Position numbers and translations under genes: made by a program. DNA of 64,000 nucleotides from Cohaesibacter gelatinilyticus (GTDB lineage: Bacteria; Pseudomonadota; Alphaproteobacteria; Rhizobiales; Cohaesibacteraceae), in the NCBI RefSeq assembly GCF_900215605.1, contig NZ_OBEL01000003.1, positions 1 to 64,000 of the forward strand, written 5' to 3'. Shown piece by piece: positions 9,894 to 28,543 of the stretch. The first letter of the stretch is position 1, and each line of letters opens with the position of its first letter. The notes below the pieces were generated by a model, which was not told the DNA's origin, did not search any database, and saw only the letters and a program-made list of their open reading frames with translations.

Positions 9894-10061
9894 GCGGCCA
9901 AGTCTGGCGTGGAAGCCCTTTCCGCGCCTGTTTGTTTGTAAAGACAAGTTTAACTCCAAGCATTTGGAATTAAATGGAAATTGACAGACGGACAATCCAT
10001 TCACCGACTGAAAAAAGACGGCTCCCAGAATCGGGAAGTTCGGATTGAACAGGAGAAAAAA

Positions 10062-10712
10062 ATGTTCGCAGTCATCAAAACAGGCGGTAAGCAGTATACT
10101 GTTTCCCCTGAAGATGTGATCAAGGTCGAAAAGCTCGAAGGCGAAGCTGGCGACACCGTGGTTTTTGATTCCGTGCTGCTGGTTGGCGGCGAAGGTGACG
10201 CACAGGTTGGCGCTCCTTTGGTAGACGGTGCAACTGTTGCTGCCGAGATCGTGGATCAGGGCCGTGGCCGCAAGATCATCATCTTCAAGAAACGTCGTCG
10301 TCAGAATTCCCGTCGTCGCAACGGCCATCGTCAGCACTTCACTTCCGTCAAGATCACCGAGATCCTGACCGGCGGCAAAGCACCTGCAAAAGCTGCAAAG
10401 AAAGCGGCACCTGCAAAAGCTGAGAAAAAGGAAGAGAAAGCTCCTGCAAAGGCAAAAGCGAAAAAAGCTGACGCTGAAGTCGCAGCACTCTTCGACGCTC
10501 CGGCTGGCGACAAGGACGATCTGAAAAAGATTTCCGGCGTTGGTCCTGTTCTGGAAGGCAAACTGAACGCTCTGGGCATCACCACTTTTGCTCAGGTAGC
10601 AGCCTTCTCTGCAGAAGACATTGCTAAAGTCGACGATGCGCTGAACTTCAAAGGCCGCATCGAACGTGACAACTGGCTCGAGCAGGCTGCTGCTCTCGCA
10701 GCCGAGAAATAA
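10062..10712 (+). CDS. rplU: 50S ribosomal protein L21 with C-terminal extension
   Basis: Large-subunit protein L21, 216 residues, about twice the usual length. The start at 10062 follows AGGAGA and yields the canonical [13 protein letters not shown]21 proper occupies about 1-105, with the RNA-binding stretch [16 protein letters not shown]. An Ala/Lys-rich linker (about 105-140) leads to a helix-hairpin-helix-like domain ([17 protein letters not shown], about 155-171) ending in [14 protein letters not shown]. The same tail module is known on alphaproteobacterial L21 and NuoE proteins. It is the first gene of an operon with rpmA 24 bases downstream. Confidence 0.97.
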   Translation: MFAVIKTGGKQYTVSPEDVIKVEKLEGEAGDTVVFDSVLLVGGEGDAQVGAPLVDGATVAAEIVDQGRGRKIIIFKKRRRQNSRRRNGHRQHFTSVKITEILTGGKAPAKAAKKAAPAKAEKKEEKAPAKAKAKKADAEVAALFDAPAGDKDDLKKISGVGPVLEGKLNALGITTFAQVAAFSAEDIAKVDDALNFKGRIERDNWLEQAAALAAEK

Positions 10713-10736
10713 GTTTAGGAACGAGGAGACACCAAA

Positions 10737-11006
10737 ATGGCACATAAAAAGGCAGGTGGTTCATCCCGTAACGGCCGCGATTCAGCTGGTCGTCGCTTGG
10801 GCGTAAAGAAATATGGCGGGGAAGCAGTGATTCCTGGCAACATCCTGGTGCGTCAACGCGGCACCAAATGGCATCCGGGCAGCAATGTCGGTATGGGCAA
10901 GGACCATACCCTATTTGCTACCGTTGAAGGCAAGGTGGAATTCCGCGCAAAGGCTAACGGCCGAACTTACGTATCTGTGAACCCGGTGGCGGAAGCCGCA
11001 GAATAA
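10737..11006 (+). CDS. rpmA: 50S ribosomal protein L27
   Basis: Large-subunit protein L27 of 89 residues, the usual length. The N-terminal tail [16 protein letters not shown] reaches the peptidyl-transferase centre in this family, and the core [21 protein letters not shown] is typical. The ribosome-binding site ACGAGGAG precedes the ATG. It follows rplU in the same transcript and is closed by a strong terminator about 90 bases downstream. Confidence 0.98.
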   Translation: MAHKKAGGSSRNGRDSAGRRLGVKKYGGEAVIPGNILVRQRGTKWHPGSNVGMGKDHTLFATVEGKVEFRAKANGRTYVSVNPVAEAAE

Positions 11007-11091
11007 GCATCGGCATGAAACACAAGACTTGCCGGTGTCCCTGACCCCGACAAGTCGATGATAGTTCCCCTAAAAGGGTAGCTGAGATGAG

Positions 11092-11127
11092 AAGGGAAGA
11101 TGGGACACCATCTTCCCTTTTTCTTTT
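11092..11127 (+). terminator. Intrinsic terminator after rpmA
   Basis: An 11-bp perfect stem (AAGGGAAGATG at 11092-11102, CATCTTCCCTT at 11109-11119) with a six-base loop is followed by a T-rich run to 11127. It closes the rplU-rpmA transcript and lies just upstream of the first GNAT gene, which therefore probably needs its own promoter or read-through. Confidence 0.85.
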
Positions 11128-11164
11128 CAATCATCTCATAACTACAATTCTTGAGGAGGAACTC

Positions 11165-11751
11165 ATGTTGGATATAGATGAAGGCATACAGCAGGACGAA
11201 CCTGACAGTATCACCCCTTTGCGGATCGGCGCTATTATCCTTCGCTTTCCGCAAAGCTGCGATCAGGGGAAACTGGCAGCAATCGCCTCCAATCCTCGCA
11301 TCGCAAAAAATCTGTCTGCCGAAAGCTGCGCGGTGAAATGCAATCAGCTGGATAATTTTTCCGGCCGCACTCTCATCATCGCCAACTCCCTCAACCAGCC
11401 CCTTGGCATGATTGGCTACCAGCCAGATCACACCAACGCCAATCATATGCTCTCCATCTGGCTCGATGAAGCCTGCTGGAACCGTGGATATGGTACACTG
11501 GCAACCCAGGCGATGCTGGATCTGGCATTCTCAAAGGATAATCTGGACTGCATTTTTGCCTTGGCCCGTGTCTCAAGCATGGCTTCCAAGCGCCTTCTGG
11601 AAAAATGCGGTTTCCAATATTGTGGCACGGGCATGACTCGCTCCGCATTTTACAAAGGCATGATCCCGACCGATCGATTCAAGCTCGATCGCCGGGTCTG
11701 GCAAGCCTTGAGAGACTGGAATCATTTAACCCCTAACAAAGGAGCAGCCTG

Positions 11752-11752
<1 letters not shown>
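11165..11752 (+). CDS. GNAT N-acetyltransferase (RimJ/RimL type)
   Basis: A 195-residue GNAT-fold acetyltransferase. ATG 11165 was chosen because GAGGAGGA sits just upstream and an earlier in-frame ATG would place coding sequence over the rpmA terminator. The acetyl-CoA-binding region is near CWNRGYGTLATQAML (about 115-130), followed by the typical NxxSxRLLEKCGF-like end (SSMASKRLLEKCGFQYCGTG). RimJ/RimL relatives acetylate ribosomal or other N-termini, but the substrate here is unknown. Its stop overlaps the start of the next GNAT gene by one base, and two adjacent GNAT genes before obgE are common in Hyphomicrobiales. Confidence 0.85.
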
Positions 11753-14461
<2,709 letters not shown>

Positions 14462-14497
14462 CAGATTTCAGATTTAAGCCTTGAGGGGAACAGGCAA

Positions 14498-15772
14498 ATG
14501 AATGACATGACAGGCAATGTGACCGAGATCATGATGACATTGGGTCAAAAAGCTCGAACCGCCGCCCGAGAGCTCGCCAACGCCCCGACAGCACAAAAAA
14601 ACAAAGCCCTGTCCGAGGCTGCAATTGCTATTCGCGCATCGACCAAGGAAATCCTCGCCGCGAACGCAAAAGATGTCGAAAAAGGCAAGAAGGACGGCAT
14701 GGCAGCCTCCTTCCTTGATCGCCTGACACTGGATGAGAAACGCATTGACGCCATTGCCCAGGGGTTGGACGCCATTGTCAAACTACCTGACCCTGTTGGC
14801 AGTATCATGGCTGGATGGGATCGTCCCAACGGCCTGCATATTGAACGCGTTCGCACCCCCCTCGGTGTGATTGGTGTGATTTATGAGAGCCGCCCCAATG
14901 TTACAGCCGACGCAGGTGCCCTATGTCTGAAAGCTGGCAATGCCTCAATCCTGCGTGGTGGCTCGGATAGCTATCATTCCTCTCGTGCCATTCATGCCTG
15001 CTTGATGCAGGGCTTGAAAGCCGCGGGCCTGAGCGAGCATTGCGTTCAAATGGTACCAACCACAGACCGCGCAGCTGTGGGAGAAATGCTCAAAGGTCTG
15101 GGTGGCAATGTCGACGTGATTGTGCCCCGAGGCGGCAAGGGTCTGGTTGGCCGTGTTCAGGATGAAGCACGCGTGCCGGTCTTCTCACATCTGGAAGGTG
15201 TTTGCCATCTCTATATCCATGAAGCAGCGGATGCGGAAAAAGCACTGGCAATCGCCGTCAACGCCAAGATGCGCCGCACCGGAATTTGTGGCGCAGCAGA
15301 AACCCTGCTGCTGGATCGCAAGCTCGCGCAAAGCCATGCCAAACCGATTGTAAAAGCCCTACAGGACGCCGGCTGCACTATTCATGGCACCGAGGAAGTA
15401 ATTGCGCTGACTGATAATGTGGTAGCAGCGAGTGATAAAGACTGGCACACCGAATATCTCTCAGCCGACATCTCTGTGAAACTGGTCGACAATATCGCAG
15501 AGGCCATCGATCACATCGCGACCTACAGCTCCTCTCATACAGAGAGCATCATCACTGAGGATGCCAAGGCTGCTAGCCGTTTCCTCAATGAAGTGGATAG
15601 TGCCATTGTCATGCATAATGCCTCCACTCAATTTGCCGATGGTGGCGAATTTGGCATGGGCGCCGAAATCGGCATCGCCACCGGCCGCATGCATGCCCGT
15701 GGCCCGGTTGGTCTGGAGCAATTAACCAGCTTCAAATATCGCGTTCACGGCACCGGGCAGATTCGTCCATAA
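14498..15772 (+). CDS. proA: Gamma-glutamyl phosphate reductase
   Basis: Second enzyme of proline synthesis, reducing glutamyl-5-phosphate to glutamate semialdehyde with NADPH. At 424 residues it has the aldehyde-dehydrogenase fold; the catalytic cysteine is C264 in [12 protein letters not shown], and the signature [20 protein letters not shown] is intact. The start follows GAGGGGAA. It belongs to the obgE-proB-proA-nadD run. Confidence 0.97.
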   Translation: MNDMTGNVTEIMMTLGQKARTAARELANAPTAQKNKALSEAAIAIRASTKEILAANAKDVEKGKKDGMAASFLDRLTLDEKRIDAIAQGLDAIVKLPDPVGSIMAGWDRPNGLHIERVRTPLGVIGVIYESRPNVTADAGALCLKAGNASILRGGSDSYHSSRAIHACLMQGLKAAGLSEHCVQMVPTTDRAAVGEMLKGLGGNVDVIVPRGGKGLVGRVQDEARVPVFSHLEGVCHLYIHEAADAEKALAIAVNAKMRRTGICGAAETLLLDRKLAQSHAKPIVKALQDAGCTIHGTEEVIALTDNVVAASDKDWHTEYLSADISVKLVDNIAEAIDHIATYSSSHTESIITEDAKAASRFLNEVDSAIVMHNASTQFADGGEFGMGAEIGIATGRMHARGPVGLEQLTSFKYRVHGTGQIRP

Positions 15773-15802
15773 TTGTGAACGAGAAAGCTGGACCCAAACT
15801 CC

Positions 15803-16456
15803 ATGAGCCGATCACCCAATCACGGCACGCGCATTCCACCTATCGAGCCCGGTATGACCATCGGGCTCTATGGAGGCAGCTTCAATCCACCTCATGACGG
15901 GCATCGCCATGTCGCATTGACAGGTTTGAAGCGCTTGGAGCTGGACAAGATCTGGTGTCTGGTCACGCCGGGCAATCCGCTCAAGAACAATTCCAGCCTT
16001 CCTCGACTGGAAGAGAGACTGGAGCAAACAGCCAACATGATGGATCACCCATCCATCTCGCTGACCGGGCTCGAGCAGCAACTCAGTTCCGGCTATTCCG
16101 CCAAGACCATTCTCTGGTTAACCAGGAAATATCCGCAAAATCGCTTTGTTTGGCTCATGGGAGCCGATAATTTGGCCAATTTTCATCATTGGCGGCAATG
16201 GAAGCGCATTTTTGCCACTTTACCCATTGCAATCATTGACCGTCCGGGTTACAGCCTGTCGCCTCTTTCTTCCAAGGCAGCCCAGACTTATCAACGCTGG
16301 CGCCTGCCAGAAAAAGAGGCGAAAGGCCTATCTGCCAACCGCGGCCCCTGCTGGGTTTTCCTCCATGGACCGCGGTCACATCTGTCATCGACACTGCTGC
16401 GCGAAAAGAAGCGCAAGGGTGAGGGCACTGGCAACAGCCTTGATAATGTCACATAG
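15803..16456 (+). CDS. nadD: Nicotinate-nucleotide adenylyltransferase
   Basis: NAD synthesis enzyme that adenylates nicotinate mononucleotide, 217 residues. The nucleotidyltransferase motif GGSFNPPHDGHRHVA lies at about 24-38, and the second signature appears late as RSHLSSTLLRE in place of the usual ISSTxIR. WLMGADNLANFHHWRQW in the centre is typical of the family. It sits between proA and rsfS, a conserved alphaproteobacterial arrangement. Confidence 0.93.
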   Translation: MSRSPNHGTRIPPIEPGMTIGLYGGSFNPPHDGHRHVALTGLKRLELDKIWCLVTPGNPLKNNSSLPRLEERLEQTANMMDHPSISLTGLEQQLSSGYSAKTILWLTRKYPQNRFVWLMGADNLANFHHWRQWKRIFATLPIAIIDRPGYSLSPLSSKAAQTYQRWRLPEKEAKGLSANRGPCWVFLHGPRSHLSSTLLREKKRKGEGTGNSLDNVT

Positions 16457-16512
16457 AATGACTTAGATTATAAGAGTCGAGAGATTCGACGGATCAACCT
16501 TCGCTCACATTC

Positions 16513-16980
16513 TTGGCCAGTCTATGGGGGCCATACCGAGCAAGGAATGATCCAGTTTTGGAAAATGAGGTGCATTTGTCCACCGCAACACAAATGGAGA
16601 CCATGCCCAACGGCCTTTCTCCCCAAGCCCCTGCAACAGATCGCAAGGATCCAGAGCAAGCGCTTACCCTGATCTTGTCGAGCCTGGATGATTCCAAGGC
16701 TGAAGACACCCTTTCCATCGATTTGCGCGGCAAGTCTTCTCTTGCCGATTTCATGATCATCAGCTCTGGTCGGTCCCACCGTCATGTGGGAGCTGTTGCT
16801 GATCGTCTGCTGCGTGATCTGAAGGATAACGGGTTCGGCAATGCCCATGTCGAAGGTCTGCCAAATTGCGACTGGGTGCTGATTGATACAGGCGATCATA
16901 TCGTCCATATCTTCCGCCCGGAAGTGCGTGAGTTTTACAATATCGAGAAAATGTGGTCCGCTGAAAGCCAGGACGACTAG
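16513..16980 (+). CDS. rsfS: Ribosomal silencing factor RsfS
   Basis: RsfS (Iojap/DUF143) binds L14 and blocks subunit joining when nutrients are scarce. Up to 155 residues; the conserved domain runs from about 45 to 145 with DDSKAEDTLSIDLRGKSSLADFMIISSGRS and the HVEGLPNCDWVLIDTGDHIVHIF-type core. The start is uncertain: the ATG at 16513, or the ATGs at 16594 and 16603, or a TTG, would all be in frame and none has a strong ribosome-binding site. The stop codon overlaps an intergenic palindromic element. Confidence 0.92.
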   Translation: MASLWGPYRARNDPVLENEVHLSTATQMETMPNGLSPQAPATDRKDPEQALTLILSSLDDSKAEDTLSIDLRGKSSLADFMIISSGRSHRHVGAVADRLLRDLKDNGFGNAHVEGLPNCDWVLIDTGDHIVHIFRPEVREFYNIEKMWSAESQDD

Positions 16981-19900
16981 AGCATATTCCTGAAAAGTGC
17001 TTCAACTTTTCGGATAAGAATTTGCTTAAAACAAAGATATAAAGCCTTTCCATCGATTCAACAATCTACAGAAAGGCTTTAAGACTTGATCCGAGCGGAC
17101 CTGTCATGAAACTGATCCTTGCTGCCGTTGGCCGCCAAAAGGCAGGCCCGGAAACAGAGTTGCTTGAGCGGTATCTTGACCGCGCCCGCAAAGCCGGGCG
17201 CAGTTTGGGCTTCACCTCGATCGAAATGATCGAGCTGGTGGAAAGCCGGGCCAAATCCACTTCCGAGCGCAAGGATCAGGAAGCCGAGCAACTGCTCAAG
17301 GCCCTGCCCTCCAATTCTTTCATCATCGCACTGGACGAGCATGGCAAGAATCTCTCAAGCCCGGATTTTGCCAGACTGCTGGACCGTGAACGCAGTGCAG
17401 GCCATGGTTCAATTGCGCTGGTGATCGGTGGCCCTGACGGGCATGGCAAGGCATTGTTGCAAACCGCCAGAAGCAAACTGGCCCTCGGCTCCATGACCTG
17501 GCCCCATCAGATTGCCCGCATGCTTATCGCCGAACAGATCTATCGCGCCATGACCATCCTGACCGGCCACCCCTACCACAGAACTTGAGAACAACGAAAC
17601 CGCTCACCAACTAGCCGCGCAAAAGTGAATTCAAGCGATTCCACCCATCTCTTCCATGCTCTAAATTGGCGCAAAGAGTTTTGAAAAGGTGATTCGCTTG
17701 CCGAGCTGTCCAGATATGCTAGCCAAACATTTCGCAAAGCGCCTATCCGTCGCTTTGTTTGGTATTCTGCTGGGGCAATTTCCTTTGATAACTTTGGCGC
17801 AACAAACCCCTCCTGCGCAATCAGCTCAGGAAACGCCTGCTCAGCCAACCTCCCCTCCCATCAACGAAGCCGAACAAAAAGCTGCGCGTGCCTTGCAAGC
17901 GCGCGAAAAAGCCCGACAGGAACAACAAAAAGCGCTGGAAGAGCTGGAAGGCTCCATCAAACTCTCCAAAGAGCGTCAAGCTGAGCTTCAGGAAGAAGTG
18001 GCAAGGCTGGAAGGTGATCGCCAAAACCTTGCCAGCGGCCTGATTGAAACCGCTGATCGCATCAAGACTTTGGAACGTTCATTGAACGAGAGCGAAGCCC
18101 GTCTGAAAATTCTGTTTCAGGACGAAACAGCTTTGAAGGTCTCACTCGCAGAACAGCGCGACGCGCTCTCGGGCATTCTGGCAGCCCTTCAACGCATCGG
18201 TCGCAATCCTCCTCCAGCACTGGCCATCAAGCCATCAGACGCACTGGATGCCGTACGCTCAGCAATCCTGCTCAGCACTCTGGTACCGGAAATTCGCATC
18301 GAAGCCCAGGCTCTCGCCAGTCAGCTGGAGCAGCTAATCAACTTGAAAACAAAAATCAATGAGGAAAAGCTGGCACTGCAAACCGGTCTCGAAAAGCTCA
18401 ATGAAGAACGCAAACGTCTTGATCTGCTGATCGCCAAAAAACAGGAAGAAGAACAAAAAAACCGGCAAGCCATCAAGGATGAAAGCGCCAAGACCGAGCA
18501 ATTGGCCCTCAAAGCCAACAGCCTGAATGAGCTGATCGCCTCCATGGAGCGCGAGATCGAAGCAGCCCGTCAGGCCGTGCAGGATGCCAAGGAATCGGAA
18601 AAACTGGCCATCGAGCAGGAAATTGCCACAAAAAAACAGAAGATTGCGGCATTAAAAAACGCCGCACGCCTTTCTCCTGCCATACCTTTTGATAAAATAA
18701 AGGGACTGCTTCGCCTTCCGGTAGAAGGAACGATAATCAAACAATATGGCAGCGCGAACGGATTTGGAGGCAAAGCTGAAGGCCTCTCCCTTGCCACGCG
18801 CTCCGGGGCGCAAGTCACCAGCCCGGCAGATGGCTGGGTTGTTTATTCGGGTCCTTTCCGCTCATTCGGGAAGCTCTTGATTATAAATGCCGGAGGCGGC
18901 TACCATATTTTATTGGCAGGCCTTGAAAACCTGACCGCAGAATTGGGACAATTCATTCTGGCCAATGAGCCGATTGGTCAAATGAAACAAACAAAACTTG
19001 CACAATCGGATGTATTGCAAGACAGCGCATCCAGACCTGTGCTTTATTTGGAACTGAGAAAAGATGGTGTTGCGATTGATCCGGCACCATGGTGGACAGT
19101 AGCTTTAAAAGAAAAGGCAGACGGATGATTCGTAAAATCTCCCTATTGCTCTGTGGCGTCGTGGTTGGTGCCGGATTGTCATCAACCTTCACTTACGCAC
19201 CATGGACCGGCACAAATCTCAGCATTGGTAATGCCAACGCCGCCACGTCCGATACTTTCCGTCACATCAATCTGTTTGGCGATGTCTTCGAGCGGGTTCG
19301 CAAGGAATATGTTGAGGAACCGACGGACAAGGATCTGATCGCTGCTGCTCTGAATGGCATGCTGACCTCCCTTGACCCTCACTCCAGCTATCTTTCTCCG
19401 GAAAGTTTCGAAGAAATGGCTGTTGAGACGTCTGGTGAATTTGGTGGCCTTGGCATCCAGGTCACCATGGAAAATGGTCTGGTCAAAGTCATCTCACCAA
19501 TTGATGACACACCTGCGCATGCAGCCGGTGTTCTCGCCGATGATTTGATCACCCATCTTGATGGCGAAGCTGTTCGCGGTCTGAACCTGACCGAAGCCGT
19601 TGATAGAATGCGTGGCAAGGTCGGCACCAAGATCACATTGACCATCGTCCGCAAGGAAGTCGAGCAGCCCATCAAGATTGATATCACCCGTGAAATCATC
19701 AAGATCTCTTCTGTTCGTTCGAAAGCTCTGGATGACATTGGGTATGTGCGTATCACCCAGTTCAATGGCCAGGCCTTTGATGGACTGAAAAATGCCATCG
19801 CAAAACTGGAAAAGGAAATCGGATCTGACAAGCTCAAGGGCTTCGTTCTGGATTTGCGCTCCAATCCCGGCGGCCAGCTGGATCAATCCATCGCCATTTC

Positions 19901-22900
19901 CGACACCTTCCTGGATCAGGGTGAGATCGTTTCCACCCGTGGCCGTAACAAGGACGAAGTGAAACGTTATTATGCCCGCGCCGGTGATCTGACCAAAGGC
20001 TTGCCAGTCATCGTGCTGATCAATGGCGGCTCCGCCTCTGCATCCGAGATTGTTGCTGGTGCCCTGTCCGATCATGATCGCGCCACTCTGATTGGCTCCA
20101 AGTCTTTCGGTAAAGGCTCGGTTCAGACCATCATACCGTTGGGTAACAATGGTGCCATCCGTCTGACCACCGCACGCTACTACACCCCATCTGGCACCTC
20201 CATTCAGGCCAAAGGCATTGTTCCGGATATCTTCATCAAACAGGAATTGCCAGATGATTTGAAGGATCGGTTCCCTCAAACCTCCCAGACAGAAGCCAAC
20301 CTGCGTGGTCATCTGGAAAATACCGACAAGGCATCCGGAGCTAAGAAAGAGGCTCAAAAGGATGGCAACAAGGATGCGGAAAGCGATTTGAAAAAGGACG
20401 AGGCCAAAAAAACGGATGCTCCCAAAGCCGACACAAAAGACGCCAAGGATCCGAAGGAAGCCTATTCTCCTTCCTATGTTCCGCCCGAAGTGGAAAAAGA
20501 CACTCAGCTGCAATATGCACTGAAACTGATGCGTGGTGAGGAAAGCAATGAAGCATTCCCCGCCAAGAAGATGGCATCCAAATAAACTCAAGACCCGAAG
20601 GGCAGCCATCTCGCTGCCCTTCCCACTCTTAGATTCAACGCGAATTCTCATCCGAAAAATGATTCAACTTTTCGGAAATGCGCTATAAAGGATACAGATC
20701 ATGGCGGCGAATGATCTGAAGAAGCCTCTGGGCCAGTCAAAAAAAGCGCCTCTTCTTACTGCGAAGCGCTTCATGCTGGCATCTGTAGGCCTCCTCCTCA
20801 CACTTGTTGTAGGGCTGGCTGGATGGTTGATTTTCACGGATCAACCAAATGGCGGGTACCCAATGAAGATCGTCGCATTGCCCGACGGACCGGCCAATCA
20901 GGCCATGATCGGCATCGACGGCATCCGACCCGGCATCAAACCCGGCGTCCCGGAAGCCCTGAGCACCTCTGTACGACGACCCCAAAACTCAAACAACGGA
21001 TCCTCCGGTTTTACACCCAATAGCGGTGAAATCAGAGTTCTGGATCCTGCAGACCCAAGCCTTGCCAACCCGCCCGGTCGCGCCAGCACTCCGTTGGAGA
21101 AAAATGCCAGACAGATAAACAGCGAAGCCATCGCGGGTTTACCCAAGATTGCCATCATTGTTGACGGACTTGGCCTGTCACAAACCACCACCCAGGAGGC
21201 CTTGAGCCTGTTACCGCCAGATATCTCACTGGCATTTGCCCCCTACGGCAATGGTCTGGATCGCTGGACAAGCAAGGCGCGCGCACAGGGACACGAATTG
21301 CTGGTACAGATCCCTCTGGAACCATTTGATTATCCCAACAACGACCCAGGCCCCCACACGCTGCTGACATCAGCGACAAGCGAAGACAACCAGAAAAATC
21401 TGGACTGGTTGCTGCATCGCTTTGATTCCTATATCGGCATCATGAATTATATGGGTGCCCGCTTCACGGCTGATGAGCTGGCTGGCGGAGATTTGGTGCG
21501 AGAACTCGCCAGTCGCGGTCTCGCCTATGTCGATAATGGCGCATCAGGTCGTAGCCGTATGAATGATCTCGCCAACAACATGAATGTGCCGAACTTGCGT
21601 GCCGATTACATCATTGATGCTAGAGGACGCAGTCAGGATATTGAGACCCGTTTGGTGCAATTGGAAACACTGGCTCAGGAAAAAGGCAGAGCGCTGGGAG
21701 TCGCGACAGCCTTTCCGATTTCGGTGAGAACCATTGCCACATGGACACAGGATCTGCGCCAGCGAGGCTTTGCTTTGGTCCCGGTTACAACACTTTTGAA
21801 AGAATAATCTGATGGTAAAGCGCGAAGATCTACCCTATCGCGACTGCGTGGGCATTTGTGTCTTCAACAAGGATAACAAGGTCTGGATCGGCAATCGGGT
21901 TGGCTCAAGTGAGCTATCCAAAAGTTCCTATACATGGCAAATGCCACAAGGCGGCATCGACAAGGGCGAGGTGCCCCTCACAGCAGCCAAACGCGAGCTG
22001 TTCGAGGAAACCTCCATCCACTCCATCACACTGCTGAGCGAGGCTGACGATTGGTTCCATTATGATCTACCAGATGATCTGATCGGGGTGGGTCTGAAAG
22101 GCAAGTTCCGTGGTCAACGCCAGCGTTGGTTTGCCTTTCGCTTTGATGGTCGCGATGACGAAATCAATATCCTCAATCCCGGCGACGGAAACCAACATCA
22201 GGAATTTGAAGACTGGCGCTGGGCCGATCTATCCGACGTGCCCGAACTGATCGTCCCCTTCAAACGCAAGGTCTATGATCAGGTCGTCGAAGCCTTCAAA
22301 AAGCTCGTCTAGTGCCAGCTGGCAAAGAGTGTTCACCGATAGTCAAGATCCAATGTGATTTGCTTCGGCACACCTAGCAATTCTACCTGTGGCGCATTGT
22401 CATCGTTCCATCGAAAAAGCGCGATGTGCCATAGGCCCGGCCTGCGGCGAGATGGATCGATAAGACCATCATAGCCCAAACTACGAATTTTATCAGCCGC
22501 CACCCAGGACCATGGCTCCTCACCACGGCTCAGTGCATTCATCCATGATTGCGAAGCCAGACGGTCAACATCTCGAGCTTCATCAGATCGCAGATCAAAC
22601 AGCTTGCACTGAGAGACACAGAAGGTGAGCAAGAGCCTCTCCCTTGTATCCTCAGTCACATATTGCCCAATAGCAACGCGGGCACTTTCTCATCACGGCT
22701 GAGATAAAGCGCATCCTGCCCCTTCCTATTGAAGCGGGCTGCTGCCATGGTCTGGTTAACCAAAAGGTAGCAGGGACGAAGTCCACAAAATCTGAAAATC
22801 TGGCCCTCGTTGTTATTAAACCATCTCATCCATTAGAGCATATTCCCGAAAAGTGTGTGCAGTTTTCGGACAAAATATACTTGGAAACAATAGCTTGGGC

Positions 22901-24538
22901 ATTTTGAATGACCAGGTATTCATTCAAAATGCTCTAGTATCTCATCATAAGCATTGGACATCTTACCAATATCAAAATTGGCACAGACATGATCCCGGCC
23001 AAGCTTACCAAAATGCCCAATCTTTTCCGGGTCAGCCAAAAGATCCTCAAAAGCCTCGGCAATGGAATTCATATCAACCCCTTGCAGCACATAAGCAGCA
23101 TCACCTGCAGCTTCCGCCATCCCTCCACTCAGCGTCCCAATGCTGGCACACCCACAAGACATCGCCTCAATAAGGGCGCGTGAAAATCCTTCCTTTACGA
23201 TGGACGGTGAGATTGCTACGAGAGACTCGGCCAAGCAATCCCGAACTTGATCAATTGAATAATTGGCAACAAGTTCGATAACACTGTCATTGGCAGTTTT
23301 AGCTTGAAGATCCCGATAGAAATCGGCTTCTTCTTCTGTCTGAACTGCACAAATCAGTTTCAGACGCCAATCCGAGAAATTTGCCTTCCGAAAGCCCTCA
23401 ATCAAAGGAAGTATGCCCTTATCGGTTCGTGCCCGACCGATATAGACAACTTGCTTCTTTTTCTCTGCTGAGGGACACCAGGTCGTCGTATCAACACCAT
23501 TATACAGGACAAGACTACGTTCTCTTAAGCTTGGAAAATCTTCCAAAAAGCTTCCTCGAATGAAGTTGCTGACAAATATGATGTGGGAAAGCTTGCGATA
23601 GGAGCGGGATTTCACAAATCTGGCAAGTGCATTCTTGCGCTTCTTGAGCAAGCCGTGTCTGTGCAGGATCACTCGGCTATCGGGTAGCTTGCTTGCGATG
23701 AGTGCCGCTGTTTGAACATATTGATGCACCACCACACAGCTTGGCTTTTGGGATTTCAGATGCTCAACCAGCTCACGGTCCCGTTGTCTCTGATTACTGG
23801 CCTTCAACCCCACAAACTGGAAACCATCGAATGGCTCTACAATGTCGGGCCCATAGACGACAGTCTGATCCTTCAAGCGACTGTGAAACAGCAGATCTTT
23901 TGCAACCAGATCAATGGACGTCGCGCCTTTTGGCGAAAATACCATCGCACGTGGCAGTACAATTGCAATTGTCATATCAACCATCCTGCTTCCTGCATCA
24001 AGAAAAGAACAAACCTGTCACTGGTTTGAACATAAAAAAGCCGCGAGAGAAACACCCTCGCGGCTTTGAATCATTTCAGCGTTTTCAAGCGCAATCAGGA
24101 GATCGCCGCCTGCAGATTTTTCAAACGCCCTAGCCGGATCTCGGCCTCACTCTTGGTGTCGTCATCTTTGGCATCAGCAACATCCTCTTCCGCGTCCTTG
24201 ATCAACTGAGCAACTTGCTCGGCATCCAGATCTTCGACGGGAACAGCTTGTTCTGCCAATACTTTCAAACCGGATTCTGCCACATCGGCGAAACCGCCAC
24301 GGACATAGATGTCACGCTTGGTGCCATCTTCCAGTTCGACATTCAGAACACCGGGAGAAATTGAGGCAACCACCGGCGCATGATCTTTCAGCACGGTAAA
24401 GAAACCTTCTTTACCGGGAACCAGCACAGAGTTGCAGGGCTCGGAAAGAACCAGCCGCTCTGGGGATACGAGTTCGAAGTTGAAAGCCTCGGCCATGATA
24501 GATACCTACTCCCAATCAGGGTGTTGAGGAGCGGCTTA

Positions 24539-25996
<1,458 letters not shown>

Positions 25997-26908
25997 TCAG
26001 CACCCGAGATGATCTCAATCAATTCGCTCGTAATCTTCGCCTGGCGCTGGCGGTTATAGGTCAGCTCAAGTTTGCTGATCATATCGCCGGCATTGCGCGT
26101 CGCGTTGTCCATAGCGGACATACGAGCACCCTGCTCGGAAGCACCATTTTCAAGAAGCGCACGGAAGATTTGCACCGATACGTTTCTTGGAAGAAGATCT
26201 GCAAGGATTTCCTCTTCATCTGGCTCATACTCATAGATGGCACCAGATGATTTTGCTGTATCACCTTCAATTTCTTCGAAAACAGCCGGGATGATCTGCT
26301 GCGCGGTCGGGATCTGTGCAATCACGGATCTGAACCGGGCATAGAACAGAGTGCAGACATCGAATTCCTCATTCTCGAACATCTCGAGAATACGGCGTCC
26401 AACGCGAGCTTCAGCATCGGCAAATGCAATCCGTTTCAGATCACGAATGTCGATGACATCAATGATGTCATTGCCAAATTCACTCTTGAGTGCATCGGCG
26501 CCTTTTTTGCCAACACACAAAATCTTGACTGTCTTGCCCTCTGCTTTCAAAGCACGGGCTTTATCGCGCGCCAGGCGCGCGATAGAAGAGTTGAAGCCGC
26601 CACAGAGACCACGTTCAGCAGTCGCTACCAACAGAAGCTGGTTCTGATCAGAACCGGTTCCTGCCAAAAGCTTGGGGGTGGAGTCACCTCCAACCGCATT
26701 CGCTGCGATATTGGCCAGCACCTCATCCATACGTTCGGCATACGGGCGCGCAGCTTCCGCCGCGCTTTGCGCGCGACGAAGTTTTGCAGCCGCAACCATC
26801 TGCATGGCCTTGGTGATTTTCTGTGTCGCCTTAACTGAGGCGATACGATTTTTGAGGTCCTTAAGGCTTGACATAATAGCCTCCGTTCCCCGCCAGTCTT
26901 ACGATTTA

Positions 26909-28543
<1,635 letters not shown>
